DNA from: Desertivirga brevis
GTDB lineage: Bacteria > Bacteroidota > Bacteroidia > Sphingobacteriales > Sphingobacteriaceae
DNA: 64,000 bases
Direction of reading: 5' to 3'
Assembly (NCBI RefSeq): GCF_017355835.1
Contig: NZ_JAFEWF010000014.1
Coordinates: 1-64,000, forward strand
The notes under the pieces are model-generated. The model had not been told where the DNA came from. It was given only the letters and a program-made list of their open reading frames with translations, and made no database searches. This document shows positions 47,191 to 56,626 of this stretch, piece by piece. The position numbers and the translations under genes are program-made. Positions within the stretch are counted from its first letter, which is position 1. The number at the start of each line of letters is the position of its first letter.

Positions 47191-50100
47191 TTAAAATTTA
47201 GCATTTACCCCAAACAGGAATTGTCTTGTTGATGGCAGATCCAATCCTACTGTTATATTCCTTGCGGCTACGTTATTAGTTCCCACTGTACCGCCTGTTC
47301 CGGTTCCTTCCGGATCGATTCCTAAACCTGACTTAACAAAAGGTGAGTAAAGGATGAAGGGGTTGTTCGCAGAAGCATAAACTCTCAAAGAACTGATGCC
47401 GATCTTACTTACAATGTTTACCGGAAGAGTATAGCCCAAGTTGATACTGCGCACCTTTACAAAGCTTCCGTCGTAATATTGAAGTGTACTTGCATAAGGG
47501 AAACTGGTAGCGCCACCAGCCGGCCTTGGGAAAGCATTGCTTGGATTTGTTGGAGTCCAGTAATCTACTTTTGGTTGGTTTGAACGTCCGTTAAGGAAAG
47601 CAAAATAACCAGTTCCGGTACCATCTGTCGTTAGATAAGGAGCTACGATCTTATTACCCAGCCGTGCAAAAGCAACAGCAGACAGGTCGAACCCCTTGTA
47701 AGTAACCCTTTGAGTCATACCCATGGTCACTTTAGGTTGGAATGTCCCGATAACGCTTCTGTCCTGATCATCGATTTTCATATCCCCATTCAGGTCGGCG
47801 ATCTTGATCTGGCCAGGAGTGGCTGAATACCCTGCATAACTTGCGGCTTCAACAGCTTCTGATGTTTGCCAGATACCCAGTTTGGTAAAATCGTAAATAA
47901 CGTTTACCGGCTGCCCTACGAACCAACCATTGCCCAGGTCTTGTTTTGTCGTTGCATCAGCAAGTCTTACGATCTCTTCGCGGTTCATTGCCATATTGAA
48001 GTCTGAAGACCAGGTAAAGCCACCTTTCTTAGAAGACATTATGTTTAAGGTATTAATGCTGAACTCCAATCCTTTTCCCTTAGTAGCGGCTGCGTTGGTC
48101 CAGTAGCTGGTTGCACCATTACTTCTTGGTAATTGTTTTTGGATGATCAGGTCGTCTGTATTTTGTCTGTATACCTCGATCGAGCCAGTGATGCGGTCGC
48201 GAAGGAAGCCGTAATCCAATCCCAGGTTTAACTGCTTGGTGCTTTCCCATTTCAAACCAACGTTTGGCAGGCCGGAGATGAAATAGCCTTTAACGTTATT
48301 AGGACCGTAATTATAGTTGTTATTTGAAAGGGAACCACGGGTTGCGTCAGCCGGGATACTAGGGTTTCCGGTTACACCGTAAGAAGCTCTTAACTTCAAA
48401 TTTGTTATTGCCGGAACTGCTTTCATGAAGTTTTCATTGATGATATTCCAACCTAAAGCAGCAGCAGGATAATTTAAGTACTTGTTAACGGGGAAGACAT
48501 TGGCGCCATCCCTGCGCAGGGTGAAGGTAGCCAGATAGCGATTTTTATACCCGTAGTTAAGCCTTCCCATGTAGGATTGCAGACCGCCTCGTACAAAGCC
48601 ATTGCCTCCCGGATCTACCTGGGTTACGGTATTAGCCATGAAGAAATTGTAGTATTGCACGGCCTCATTCGGATAACCTACACTATTTTGAGCGTTCTGA
48701 GCACTACGATCGCGTTGGATACTGAATAATCCGGTAAAATCAACGCGGTGGTCTTTGGCTATTACCCTGTTATAGGTTACCAGGTTCTCAACAAGAGCAG
48801 TCCATGCTTCGCTGTTTGACACACTTGCCGTAGCCTGAGCGGAAGTAGTTGCATCAGGACGAATGATCGTATTCGGGCCAAAGAAAGTACCTCTGTTATC
48901 CTGTCTGAAATCAAGTCCGACGTTGATCTTGTATTTCAAACCTTTCAGGATGTCAACTTCCCCATAGATCACATTATATGTTCTAATTCTTCTATTCCTG
49001 TCTAAGATGTTGTCTTTGTTAGAAAGGGTTAATGGATTCATTGTAGCGGTTGCATCGATGGTCCCTTCCATAGGATATAAGTTCACTGAACCATCCTCGT
49101 TAAATGCAGAAGCTAAGGGAGTGATCCTTAAGGTAGCATAAAGTGGATTTACACCTCCGCCGTTAGAATAACTTAAGGTATTACGGGTACTTAAACCCAC
49201 TTTAATCCTTTTGGTTGCAATGGCATCGATGGTGGTATTTAGGGAATAACGCTCGAACCCAACACCTGTGATAACGCCCTGATCTTTGTAATATCCGCTG
49301 GAAAGGCTATACGTTACACCTTCACTTCCGCCAGAAATGCCCAGGTTATGATCTGTTACAATACCAGTTTTGTAAAGATGGTCCTGCCAGTTTGTTGAAG
49401 TACCGTTGGCGATACCTTTAAGTTCGCTAGGTGAATAACCGGCGGTGTATGCCGGAGAAGCCGCTGAACGGAACGCGACGAAATCCTCCCCATTAAACAT
49501 ATCGTACTGTGCCCTTACATTGCTGAAACCCGTGTAGGAGCTGTATGACAGTTGCGCTTTACCTGTGCGGCCACGCTTGGTAGTGATGAGGATAACTCCA
49601 TTTGAGCCTCTGAAACCATAAATAGCTGTAGAAGAGGCATCCTTAAGGATGTCTATATTCGCAATATCGTCGGGATTGATATCGTTGATACTGCCATTGA
49701 ATGGCACTCCATCTAAAACGATCAACGGTTCGCTGGTTCCACTTAAAGACCTGTTTCCTCTGATCCTTATCTGGCCGCCGGCCCCCGGTCTTGAGCTGTT
49801 TCTGGAAATGTCGACACCCGCAACCCTTCCCTGTAAAGCCGCTACGGCGTTTGCAGAAGGTACTTCCTGAAGACTTTCACCCTTAATTCCGGCAACAGCT
49901 CCGGTTATGTCTGCGCGCTTCTGCGTTCCGTAACCTACAACCACTACCGCATCTAAACTATTTGATTTTGGTGCTAAAGAAACACTTAGTGTTGTTGAAC
50001 TTGCGCCTACCGCAACTTCCTTAGTAACGTATCCTATGAATGATACAACTAAGGTTGCTGCACCTTCTGGAACCCTGATCTTAAAGGCCCCGGTTACATC

Positions 50101-50271
50101 TGTGGTAGCCGATGCTGTACCTGATTTTAGTTTTACACTAGCTCCTGGTAATGGCTGACTGGTTTCATCGAGTACCTTTCCGGATACAATCCTTTCCTGA
50201 GCGATAACAGTTAAAGGAAAAATAAAAAACAGGAGCAACCAAAACCTATTAATTGGTCTGATTCGATTCAT
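47191..50271 (-). CDS. SusC-like TonB-dependent outer-membrane importer (pair 2)
   Basis: The 1026-residue importer has a signal peptide (residues 1-24), a carboxypeptidase-regulatory-like domain (VSGKVLDETSQPLPGASVKL), the plug motif AVVVVGYGTQKRADITGAVA and a plug end YGFRGSNGVILITTKRG. The barrel ends in FLFGVNAKF. It is a paralogue of the SusC at 30267 but clearly diverged in the substrate-facing loops, suggesting a different fragment size or decoration. It leads the SusC-SusD-GH10 unit. Confidence 0.95.
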   Translation of the reverse strand: MNRIRPINRFWLLLFFIFPLTVIAQERIVSGKVLDETSQPLPGASVKLKSGTASATTDVTGAFKIRVPEGAATLVVSFIGYVTKEVAVGASSTTLSVSLAPKSNSLDAVVVVGYGTQKRADITGAVAGIKGESLQEVPSANAVAALQGRVAGVDISRNSSRPGAGGQIRIRGNRSLSGTSEPLIVLDGVPFNGSINDINPDDIANIDILKDASSTAIYGFRGSNGVILITTKRGRTGKAQLSYSSYTGFSNVRAQYDMFNGEDFVAFRSAASPAYTAGYSPSELKGIANGTSTNWQDHLYKTGIVTDHNLGISGGSEGVTYSLSSGYYKDQGVITGVGFERYSLNTTIDAIATKRIKVGLSTRNTLSYSNGGGVNPLYATLRITPLASAFNEDGSVNLYPMEGTIDATATMNPLTLSNKDNILDRNRRIRTYNVIYGEVDILKGLKYKINVGLDFRQDNRGTFFGPNTIIRPDATTSAQATASVSNSEAWTALVENLVTYNRVIAKDHRVDFTGLFSIQRDRSAQNAQNSVGYPNEAVQYYNFFMANTVTQVDPGGNGFVRGGLQSYMGRLNYGYKNRYLATFTLRRDGANVFPVNKYLNYPAAALGWNIINENFMKAVPAITNLKLRASYGVTGNPSIPADATRGSLSNNNYNYGPNNVKGYFISGLPNVGLKWESTKQLNLGLDYGFLRDRITGSIEVYRQNTDDLIIQKQLPRSNGATSYWTNAAATKGKGLEFSINTLNIMSSKKGGFTWSSDFNMAMNREEIVRLADATTKQDLGNGWFVGQPVNVIYDFTKLGIWQTSEAVEAASYAGYSATPGQIKIADLNGDMKIDDQDRSVIGTFQPKVTMGMTQRVTYKGFDLSAVAFARLGNKIVAPYLTTDGTGTGYFAFLNGRSNQPKVDYWTPTNPSNAFPRPAGGATSFPYASTLQYYDGSFVKVRSINLGYTLPVNIVSKIGISSLRVYASANNPFILYSPFVKSGLGIDPEGTGTGGTVGTNNVAARNITVGLDLPSTRQFLFGVNAKF

Positions 50272-50338
50272 AATTGATTTGTTTGATTAGTAAATTGGAA
50301 AATTTAAGAATGATGGTTGTACAAAGTACCTGCTTGCC

Positions 50339-50355
50339 CCCGTTACTGAAACGGG
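50339..50355. promoter_or_regulatory. Palindrome upstream of SusC 2
   Basis: CCCGTT (50339-50344) pairs with AACGGG (50350-50355) around a 5-base centre. It lies 68 bp upstream of SusC 2 and may be an operator or a terminator for the preceding GH43 gene. Confidence 0.35.
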
Positions 50356-50429
50356 TTGATCTTGATTCGTAAAAATGTTCATAATGGTTCTTAATTAATT
50401 ATCAGCTAGTTATTTGGTGGCTATTGGCA

Positions 50430-51554
50430 TCAGGGCTTTGCAGGTTCTTGCTGCATAGCATCCATAGGAAGAATCCTTCCCTCTTTATCAAAATGAAGTT
50501 CGGCAACCTTTATGTTCCTTAGATTGGTTTTGCCATCGGAGAGCTCGCTATCATGGTAGAACATATACCACTTGCCTTTATATTCAAGAATAGAATGATG
50601 ATTAGTCCAGCCCAGTACCGGCTTGAGTATCACTCCCTGATAGGTAAAGGGACCATACGGGCTGGAACCAGTTGCATAGCAGATGCGATGCGTGTCGCCT
50701 GTGGAATAGGAGAAGTAATATTTACCCTTGTACTTATGCAGCCAGGCTGCCTCGAAGAACCTTCTATCGTGGTCTCCTCCCTTTAGAAGATTCCCGGCTT
50801 CATCGAGGATCTCGACGTTCCTCACGGGCTCGGCAAACTCCAGCATGTTGCTTTTCAGCTTAGCAACTTTGGGAGTAATCGCTGGCTGGTCGTCTTGTTT
50901 AAGATCGGTGTCTGATCCCTGTGGGTTGAAGATGCCCTTTTCCCATTGTTGCAGCTGCCCGCCCCAGATGCCTCCGAAATACATGTAAGAGCTGCCATCC
51001 GAATCAGTGAATACTGCCGGATCAATACTATAACTTCCCTCTATCGGGGCGGCTTCAGCTTTATAAGGGCCTTCTGGTTTGTTACTTGTGGCTACCCCGA
51101 TCCGGAACACGCCTTGTTTATCTTTTAATGGGAAATAAAGAAAATACTTGCCGTTTTTAAAAGCTACATCGGGAGCCCAAAGCTGTTTTCCAGCCCAGGG
51201 AATAGATTTGATATCCAATGCAACCCCATGATCTTTAATTTGCCCACCTACCGATGTCATTGAGAACACATGGTAATCCTTCATGTCAAAGCCATCACCA
51301 CTATTATTTTTTCCGGCATTTGACTCTATATCGTGTGAGGGATAAATAAATATTTTACCGTCAAAAACATGTGCTGAGGGGTCGGCTGTATAAAGATCAG
51401 CAACCAGAGGTTTTGAGTAAATTTTTAAAGTATCGACAGATCTTGCAGGTCCGGCATAGCCGGTTACATTGCTATTCTTTATATCCTGCGAGAGGCAGCT
51501 ACCTCCGGATAATAGCATTGCTGCTAATAAGATCTGTCTGAGATTCCTGTTCAT
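50430..51554 (-). CDS. GH43 beta-xylosidase / arabinofuranosidase
   Basis: The 374-residue lipoprotein uses the ATG at 51554, which gives the signal MNRNLRQILLAAMLLSGGSC (Cys20). The five-bladed GH43 propeller has the catalytic Asp in TADPSAHVF, the pKa-modulating Asp in SIDPAVFTDSDG and the acid Glu in FFEAAWLHKYKGKYYF. Other matches are LWAPDVAFKNGKYFLYFPLK and GWTNHHSILEYKGKWYMFYH. It releases xylose or arabinose from xylan oligosaccharides. It lies upstream of SusC 2, same strand, with 158 bp between; its own promoter region carries a GAACA motif. Confidence 0.93.
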   Translation of the reverse strand: MNRNLRQILLAAMLLSGGSCLSQDIKNSNVTGYAGPARSVDTLKIYSKPLVADLYTADPSAHVFDGKIFIYPSHDIESNAGKNNSGDGFDMKDYHVFSMTSVGGQIKDHGVALDIKSIPWAGKQLWAPDVAFKNGKYFLYFPLKDKQGVFRIGVATSNKPEGPYKAEAAPIEGSYSIDPAVFTDSDGSSYMYFGGIWGGQLQQWEKGIFNPQGSDTDLKQDDQPAITPKVAKLKSNMLEFAEPVRNVEILDEAGNLLKGGDHDRRFFEAAWLHKYKGKYYFSYSTGDTHRICYATGSSPYGPFTYQGVILKPVLGWTNHHSILEYKGKWYMFYHDSELSDGKTNLRNIKVAELHFDKEGRILPMDAMQQEPAKP

Positions 51555-51680
51555 ATAATTGGTCAATCCTTTTCCTTACTCCGTCTGCTCCTCCATTTGT
51601 TCTGCCCCAGGGTGGGTTCATGATCAATTAGGAACAGATTGGTTTATGATTCAAACTTACCGGGCGTAGGATAAAAGGGA

Positions 51681-51697
51681 TTGAACATTTGTTGCAT
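51681..51697. promoter_or_regulatory. GAACA motif upstream of GH43
   Basis: TTGAACATTTGTTGCAT matches the two 17-bp copies in the hybrid regulator promoter at 13 of 17 positions, including GAACA and TGTT. It is 127 bp before the GH43 start. Confidence 0.4.
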
Positions 51698-51709
51698 ACT
51701 TTGACACAA

Positions 51710-51898
51710 ATGTATAATGGTAGGAAAAACCGCTCTAATAGTTGTTTTAGAGGTGATTTCAGAGGCTTGGCAAAACAAAAGTTCAAGGATTTTAATCAAA
51801 ATTACCAGAAAAACAAGCTTGGAGGAAGGTCTTCCAAACCAAAGAGTGCGATTGTAGAGGCGCCTAAATTATTTAAAGTAGGGAACGCAGGAGAATAA
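51710..51898 (+). CDS. Small basic hypothetical protein
   Basis: A 62-residue frame on the plus strand starts MYNGRKNRSNSCFRGDFRGL and is rich in Lys, Arg and Asn, with a C-terminal VEAPKLFKVGNAGE. It is in a promoter-like stretch divergent from the GH43 gene. I recognise no family and cannot rule out a chance open frame. The composition would fit a nucleic-acid binding peptide. Confidence 0.3.
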   Translation: MYNGRKNRSNSCFRGDFRGLAKQKFKDFNQNYQKNKLGGRSSKPKSAIVEAPKLFKVGNAGE

Positions 51899-52091
51899 AA
51901 TAGCAACAATTGAACGCGCTATAACAAACCTCATCCCAATTGCTAATTCTATATATCAAAAAGCCGTTTCGCTTTTTTAGCAAGAGGGCTAACTTAACAC
52001 CCTGACTTACCTTTTTTCTATTTTAATTAGCTCAATGTTACTGTACATATAATCAATCTGCTGATGCATATGAAATCTGACTACTTCTGGA

Positions 52092-52463
52092 TTAAGACTT
52101 ATCGCTCCCCTGAATTCTTCCTAATTCTTCGTATAGATCGATTATCTTTTTATGAAGATTGATCACTTCCTGGTTCCTTTCCTTCAAAAGCAAGTTAAGT
52201 TCTTGGAGTGCAGTATCATTGGCCTCGTTCTCTCTTACCTTATCTAAGTTAAGTAATTCGGTCAATGGTAAATTAAATATCTTGGCGATCTGTTCTAACC
52301 GTGATAAATTAAGATCAGTAATTCCTGTTTCTATCTTCGAATATGCAGGGATCGAAATAAATAAACGGTTTGCTACTGACTCCTGGGTCCATTGATTTTT
52401 CAATCTTAGCAACCTGATCCTTTCTCCGAGGTTGTTCACTTTACCATTCAATTTTATAGTCAT
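52092..52463 (-). CDS. XRE-type regulator with coiled-coil tail
   Basis: The 123-residue regulator has an N-terminal XRE helix-turn-helix (GERIRLLRLKNQWTQESVAN, then FISIPAYSKIETGITDLNLS) and a C-terminal coiled coil (ALQELNLLLKERNQEVINLH) that probably dimerises it. It lies 190 bp downstream of the large protease-nuclease gene, on the same strand. Small regulators of this kind often control neighbouring conflict genes, but no direct link is shown here. Confidence 0.85.
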   Translation of the reverse strand: MTIKLNGKVNNLGERIRLLRLKNQWTQESVANRLFISIPAYSKIETGITDLNLSRLEQIAKIFNLPLTELLNLDKVRENEANDTALQELNLLLKERNQEVINLHKKIIDLYEELGRIQGSDKS

Positions 52464-52654
52464 TGCTTTGTTTTAACAGCAAATATTTCGAATTGGAAAG
52501 GATCGTAAAATGACTAAGGTTACTTTTGAGATGAGTGACTGAAACTTATTGTCCGCATGCGAATCAGTTAGGAGTTTTGAAAGGATCATTGCATCAGCAG
52601 CCTCCTTTTAAATGGGCCACTGATGCAAGATCAGGCGATCCTTGACACAGAAAA

Positions 52655-55603
52655 TTAAACTCCTGATCTGCGGAAGTTCAGTTGAGTAGCAAGTTTGGGA
52701 AAGTCAATAAAGGGATTTCTGTTTCCCTGTAGTTCCTGAATAGCAGCATTACGATGAAATTCATATTCTCCGGGAGGCTCTTCCAGATTCCAGGCTAGTA
52801 GATTAGCAAAACTAGAACCGGTATATCGCACCTTATCGTTGGGGTAGCGGAGCATAAAATACAGAGTGGCTCTTGCTACTATCCCTTTTGATCTTTTGGG
52901 TTCGAATCCTTCCGTTTCACGTTTTCCGCAGTCGGCCATTGTTTTCTCTTCCCAGTCAGGAAATTCGATATAGGGAATATTACCGCGGAAACTGTTACAA
53001 TTTGGGGTACAAGCGAAAAGATGGTGCAAATCACCGCGCTGAGGAGATCTTTTATCGAACCAGGATTGAGGAACAACATGTTCGCAATTAAACATCGCAT
53101 TACCTTCAAACTCGCTTTCTTCAATCTCGAAATCAGCTTCGATCAGTATTTCAGGAGTGGTAGCTGCACCGTTATAAAGATTAACAAGCTGCAGGTCCGG
53201 CTGAAGATCAACCCAGGGATAAACGTATAATGCGGGTTTATAAGGTAATGGTTTGGAATGTGTACTTCTTACAAGATCATGAAAATGACGGAAGAGCTTG
53301 TCCGGATCTGAGAATGTGGGCATTGGGCTATAGTAAGAAGCTTTATTTTGGTCGTCGGCTATCTTGTCGTAATAGATGCGATTTCTGGACCGTTCAAGTA
53401 TTTCCAGAGCCTCTTCCCTTGTTCCAAGTGCGTTTGAATCAAGACCAACGGGATCGTTTGACGGTTCTGAGCTGATAAGCCCTGCGAGCTCTGCAGCAGC
53501 TTTTTTTCTAACGTCATCAGAGGCATCAGCTCCTTTCTTTGGTTGCTGGGGATCGACCAGGCTAAGGCGCACCATAATTGGCCGATGGTCACTGATGCTC
53601 AGATAATCTGATTTAGGATTACCGTCTCTGGTATTATCCCGTTCCCGGGCAAGAATCATGAAACCTTCGGGATCTGTGCGATTAACAAGGTTAGGACTAA
53701 GATAAATATGATCAATGAGTGATTGGTAAGGCTTTTTAAGGTAGGAGAAAGCCTGAGCTTTAGCATCTTCAGCGCTGAGAGCAATTAAACTTCCCTTCGA
53801 CAACTCCTCCAGATCTCCCGATGCCAGAGTAGCGTTCAAGTCCCCTCCAAGGATCCATTCATCATCAAAATTCTTGTGTTTAATACAGTAGTCGATAGCT
53901 TGTGCCAGTATTTTGCAAGCAAATCGCCTTCTTTTGCTGCCTTCCGACATTGCTTTCAAATGCAATGGAACCAAATTGAAAGCAAAGTGACTCGAACTGC
54001 TGGCTTCAGGATTTATAGCGGTGACATAAAATAAGCCCGGATAACGGTCGAAAATTTTGCCATCGACGGCCTCTAATTCTATCGCTTCTTCCAGCTCGTG
54101 CAGATCTTTGAAATCGGAGCTGTTTAGCCTCAACCATCTGTCGGCCTTTTCCGGCCAGTCTTTGCGGACAACCGAAGCTGTTCTTGTATTCCAGATAACG
54201 GTTGTTGTTTGTTTAGATGAAGGTGCATCCGGCTCAGATGCAACCCAATCGTAATCGAGATCATACTGCGCTTTAAGATATTCTACCAATGCAGTGGCTG
54301 CTTCCGGGGACGACTCGGAAAGCACCCATATATCAAGGTTTTGTACTGATATCTCCCAGGCAACATCCTTTAACTTCTGCTTATAATTTTTATTAAACCA
54401 CTCTATATTCCAAAAGCATAGGTCAAGATCTTTCGCTTCACCCCGATAACTATTCCTTACAACTTCAAGGTCGGATTCAGATGCTCCGCTTGTATGCCGC
54501 CCTAAAGATCCAAAGTAACCCATGGCACTGTCTACTCCGTTAAAAGCCTCCAACACTTGCCTTGCTGCATTATAATTACGATCAGTATCAGAGAGGCTTT
54601 CGAGGTAGGTAGCAATAGCTGCCATCTTAATACCTTCATTCATGTATACCGCTTTGATGTTTTCAGCAAAATCAGCCTCTCTGATTCTCCTGCTTGCATG
54701 ATGTAGGGCAACAAGTTTCCAGCTATTATTGCATACAAAAGCCCCGGAGCTTCCAGGTTCAGTATCACTGGTATAATGAACTACAGTGTCAGTTTGCTGA
54801 TAAACTTCATTTTTCTGTACAACAACAGATTTATGGCGGCCATCGGGATGCTGCACAATATTCGCACAATCCTCATTTTTAATAGCGAATGAATGCCTGA
54901 ATACCGGGACGAAGCCAAATTGCTCTGATGCTCCGCTTTCAATCCAGCAGGCGGTAAAATCCAATCCCCCCTCGGCCGGGCTTGTAATGAATAGCTTATC
55001 AGGTTCCAGGGTGAAAGTCTCCGTTTTCAGAACCTTTCCATTCTCATCCGTTTCGTAGTTGAAGATGCAGATGGCTTTTGAGGCTACTTCCTTTGAATTT
55101 AAAACATGATGGTTGGTTAGCAGGATATTAGCACTGATAAGGAAACCAGTGCCGCTCCAGGCTCCGCTAACCCCTTTGTAATCGACTCCGGAAGCCTCTA
55201 TTTTACAAACGGCCTTTGCCCTTTGTGCCCCAACTCTGAAAAACCAGGCTGGAAGGAAATCTGGCAGATCGATTACACGCTCGTAACGGATCTCATCGTT
55301 TTCCATGCCCTGCCCCCTAATTCTATCCGGTGCTATAATTGAATCCGCGGCACTTGGCTGAACAAGCATTTCGGGTTCCGCATCTCCGGATATAAACACA
55401 CTTTTGAAGTTAAGCATGTCACGCTCATCCGCCACCTGACGCCTTACATTACTTTCGGCAAGAATACTGGCTCCAGTGGTCTCGGGATTAAACGCGATTG
55501 CCTTATTTTCGGCAAGAGTACCAAACTTATTTCCATCATTATGATGGAGTTTTGGCAAGTCAATGAATTCAACATTGATTGAGGGGTTGTTTTGGTTTTT
55601 CAT
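52655..55603 (-). CDS. Trypsin-like protease / EEP nuclease / endonuclease I fusion
   Basis: This 982-residue protein has no signal peptide and contains three catalytic domains. Residues 125-335 are a trypsin-like protease: His165 or His166 in LLTNHHVLNS, Asp215 in GLDFTACW and Ser286 in EPGSSGAF. Residues 390-685 are an endonuclease-exonuclease-phosphatase domain: Asn399 in CFWNIEWF, Glu430 in WVLSESS, His548 in VPLHLKA, Asp588/Asn590 in GGDLNATL and Asp672-His673 in SISDHRPI. Residues 725-965 match endonuclease I: CEHVVPQSWF (His842) and RGDLHHLFACTPNCNSFRGN. All key residues are in place. An activation mechanism in which the protease senses or cleaves something and releases the nucleases is plausible but inferred. 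An XRE regulator lies downstream. Confidence 0.85.
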   Translation of the reverse strand: MKNQNNPSINVEFIDLPKLHHNDGNKFGTLAENKAIAFNPETTGASILAESNVRRQVADERDMLNFKSVFISGDAEPEMLVQPSAADSIIAPDRIRGQGMENDEIRYERVIDLPDFLPAWFFRVGAQRAKAVCKIEASGVDYKGVSGAWSGTGFLISANILLTNHHVLNSKEVASKAICIFNYETDENGKVLKTETFTLEPDKLFITSPAEGGLDFTACWIESGASEQFGFVPVFRHSFAIKNEDCANIVQHPDGRHKSVVVQKNEVYQQTDTVVHYTSDTEPGSSGAFVCNNSWKLVALHHASRRIREADFAENIKAVYMNEGIKMAAIATYLESLSDTDRNYNAARQVLEAFNGVDSAMGYFGSLGRHTSGASESDLEVVRNSYRGEAKDLDLCFWNIEWFNKNYKQKLKDVAWEISVQNLDIWVLSESSPEAATALVEYLKAQYDLDYDWVASEPDAPSSKQTTTVIWNTRTASVVRKDWPEKADRWLRLNSSDFKDLHELEEAIELEAVDGKIFDRYPGLFYVTAINPEASSSSHFAFNLVPLHLKAMSEGSKRRRFACKILAQAIDYCIKHKNFDDEWILGGDLNATLASGDLEELSKGSLIALSAEDAKAQAFSYLKKPYQSLIDHIYLSPNLVNRTDPEGFMILARERDNTRDGNPKSDYLSISDHRPIMVRLSLVDPQQPKKGADASDDVRKKAAAELAGLISSEPSNDPVGLDSNALGTREEALEILERSRNRIYYDKIADDQNKASYYSPMPTFSDPDKLFRHFHDLVRSTHSKPLPYKPALYVYPWVDLQPDLQLVNLYNGAATTPEILIEADFEIEESEFEGNAMFNCEHVVPQSWFDKRSPQRGDLHHLFACTPNCNSFRGNIPYIEFPDWEEKTMADCGKRETEGFEPKRSKGIVARATLYFMLRYPNDKVRYTGSSFANLLAWNLEEPPGEYEFHRNAAIQELQGNRNPFIDFPKLATQLNFRRSGV

Positions 55604-55829
55604 GGTTCTGCTTTGACGTTATATTAAAGTAAAGCAGATGTGTTAAAAGATTATGAAGTAGGTATTATATCTCTTCCCTTGTAATTCACTCTCCCCCTTT
55701 TACGTCATTGACCTTGCAAGCGATTGCCACTTTTCCCCTAGTTCTTATTGTTGAATGTTCTTCATCTGTTTTTTCCCTTAGTGTAAACATTTTGTTAAGT
55801 TATTGGTTCATAGTGTAAAACAAACCTAA

Positions 55830-56225
55830 ATGGGAAAGCGAATTTTAGCGTTAGATGATGATCCGGATATATTAGATGTTTATGCGATGATTTTGAGTGC
55901 TGAGGGGTATGAAGTAAAAACTATTCTTTCACCTGATTCCTTGACAAATGCTATCGTCACTTTCAACCCAGATCTCTTGCTTTTAGATATACAGCTTGGA
56001 AGTGGCACGAACGGACTGGAGCTATGTAAAGTTTTGAAAGCAAGTTCTCTTACTGCCCATATTCCTATCATTATGGTATCAAGTCATGAGAGTATTTACT
56101 CGGCGGTAAGCGACTACGGTGCGAATGATATTGTTCTAAAACCATTCGATATTGCTACTTTAATTGAAAAAGTTGATGATTTTCTGCTTGGGAAAGTGAT
56201 TCCCATCGGACGACGTTCGGCTTAA
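55830..56225 (+). CDS. Stand-alone receiver-domain protein
   Basis: This 131-residue CheY-like protein has the acidic pair in ALDDDPD, the phospho-acceptor Asp in LLLDIQLGSG, a Ser in MVSSHE and the Lys in VLKPFD. There is no output domain, so it either acts as a phosphate shuttle or binds a target protein. No cognate histidine kinase is adjacent. It converges on a second stand-alone receiver gene at 56627 across a 401-bp gap. Confidence 0.88.
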   Translation: MGKRILALDDDPDILDVYAMILSAEGYEVKTILSPDSLTNAIVTFNPDLLLLDIQLGSGTNGLELCKVLKASSLTAHIPIIMVSSHESIYSAVSDYGANDIVLKPFDIATLIEKVDDFLLGKVIPIGRRSA

Positions 56226-56626
56226 TTGCCTGGGAGTTGAGCTGTCAATTTTTCCCTATAAAAAAAGAAAGGCCGCATCATGGGGACGCAGGCCAACTAA
56301 CCAATTATGATTCTAAAACGGTATCGATCTTGAGTTATTGTCACGTTGACAATTTATTTTAAATTTTTTTCCTCTCTTTTGATGTGACTCTTGATCTAAA
56401 TAAAGGAGTAGAGTAATCCGTCTTGTTCCCATTATAGATAGAATCATGACTACCAGCGATGAAGATAGTTATGATTCTATTTAAGTTAGTAAGGACAAAA
56501 GTGTATTTGATTTAACCATCCGAATCGAATGAAGCGCGGGATATATAGAGATAAATTGCAGAAGGATAGTTGTTAAAGAACTGATATTCAGGTTTGCTTA
56601 TCCAGAAAATGCATTAAAATGGTTGG
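56226..56626. other. Gap between two receiver genes, with a long hairpin
   Basis: No gene was recognised in this 401-bp stretch. It contains a 15-bp stem-loop (56438-56480) and a repeat of its arm (TTATGATTCTA at 56305-56315). A small RNA gene is possible but not shown. Confidence 0.4.
56438..56480. repeat. Long stem-loop, possible RNA element
   Basis: ATAGAATCATGACTA (56438-56452) pairs with TAGTTATGATTCTAT (56466-56480) over 15 bp, with one G-T pair and a 13-base loop. There is no T-tract after it, so it is not a typical terminator. Confidence 0.5.

Noticed and set aside
56438..56480. Rho-independent terminator
   Set aside because: The stem is long but has no T-run on either strand and lies far from both gene ends, so it is listed as a stem-loop instead.
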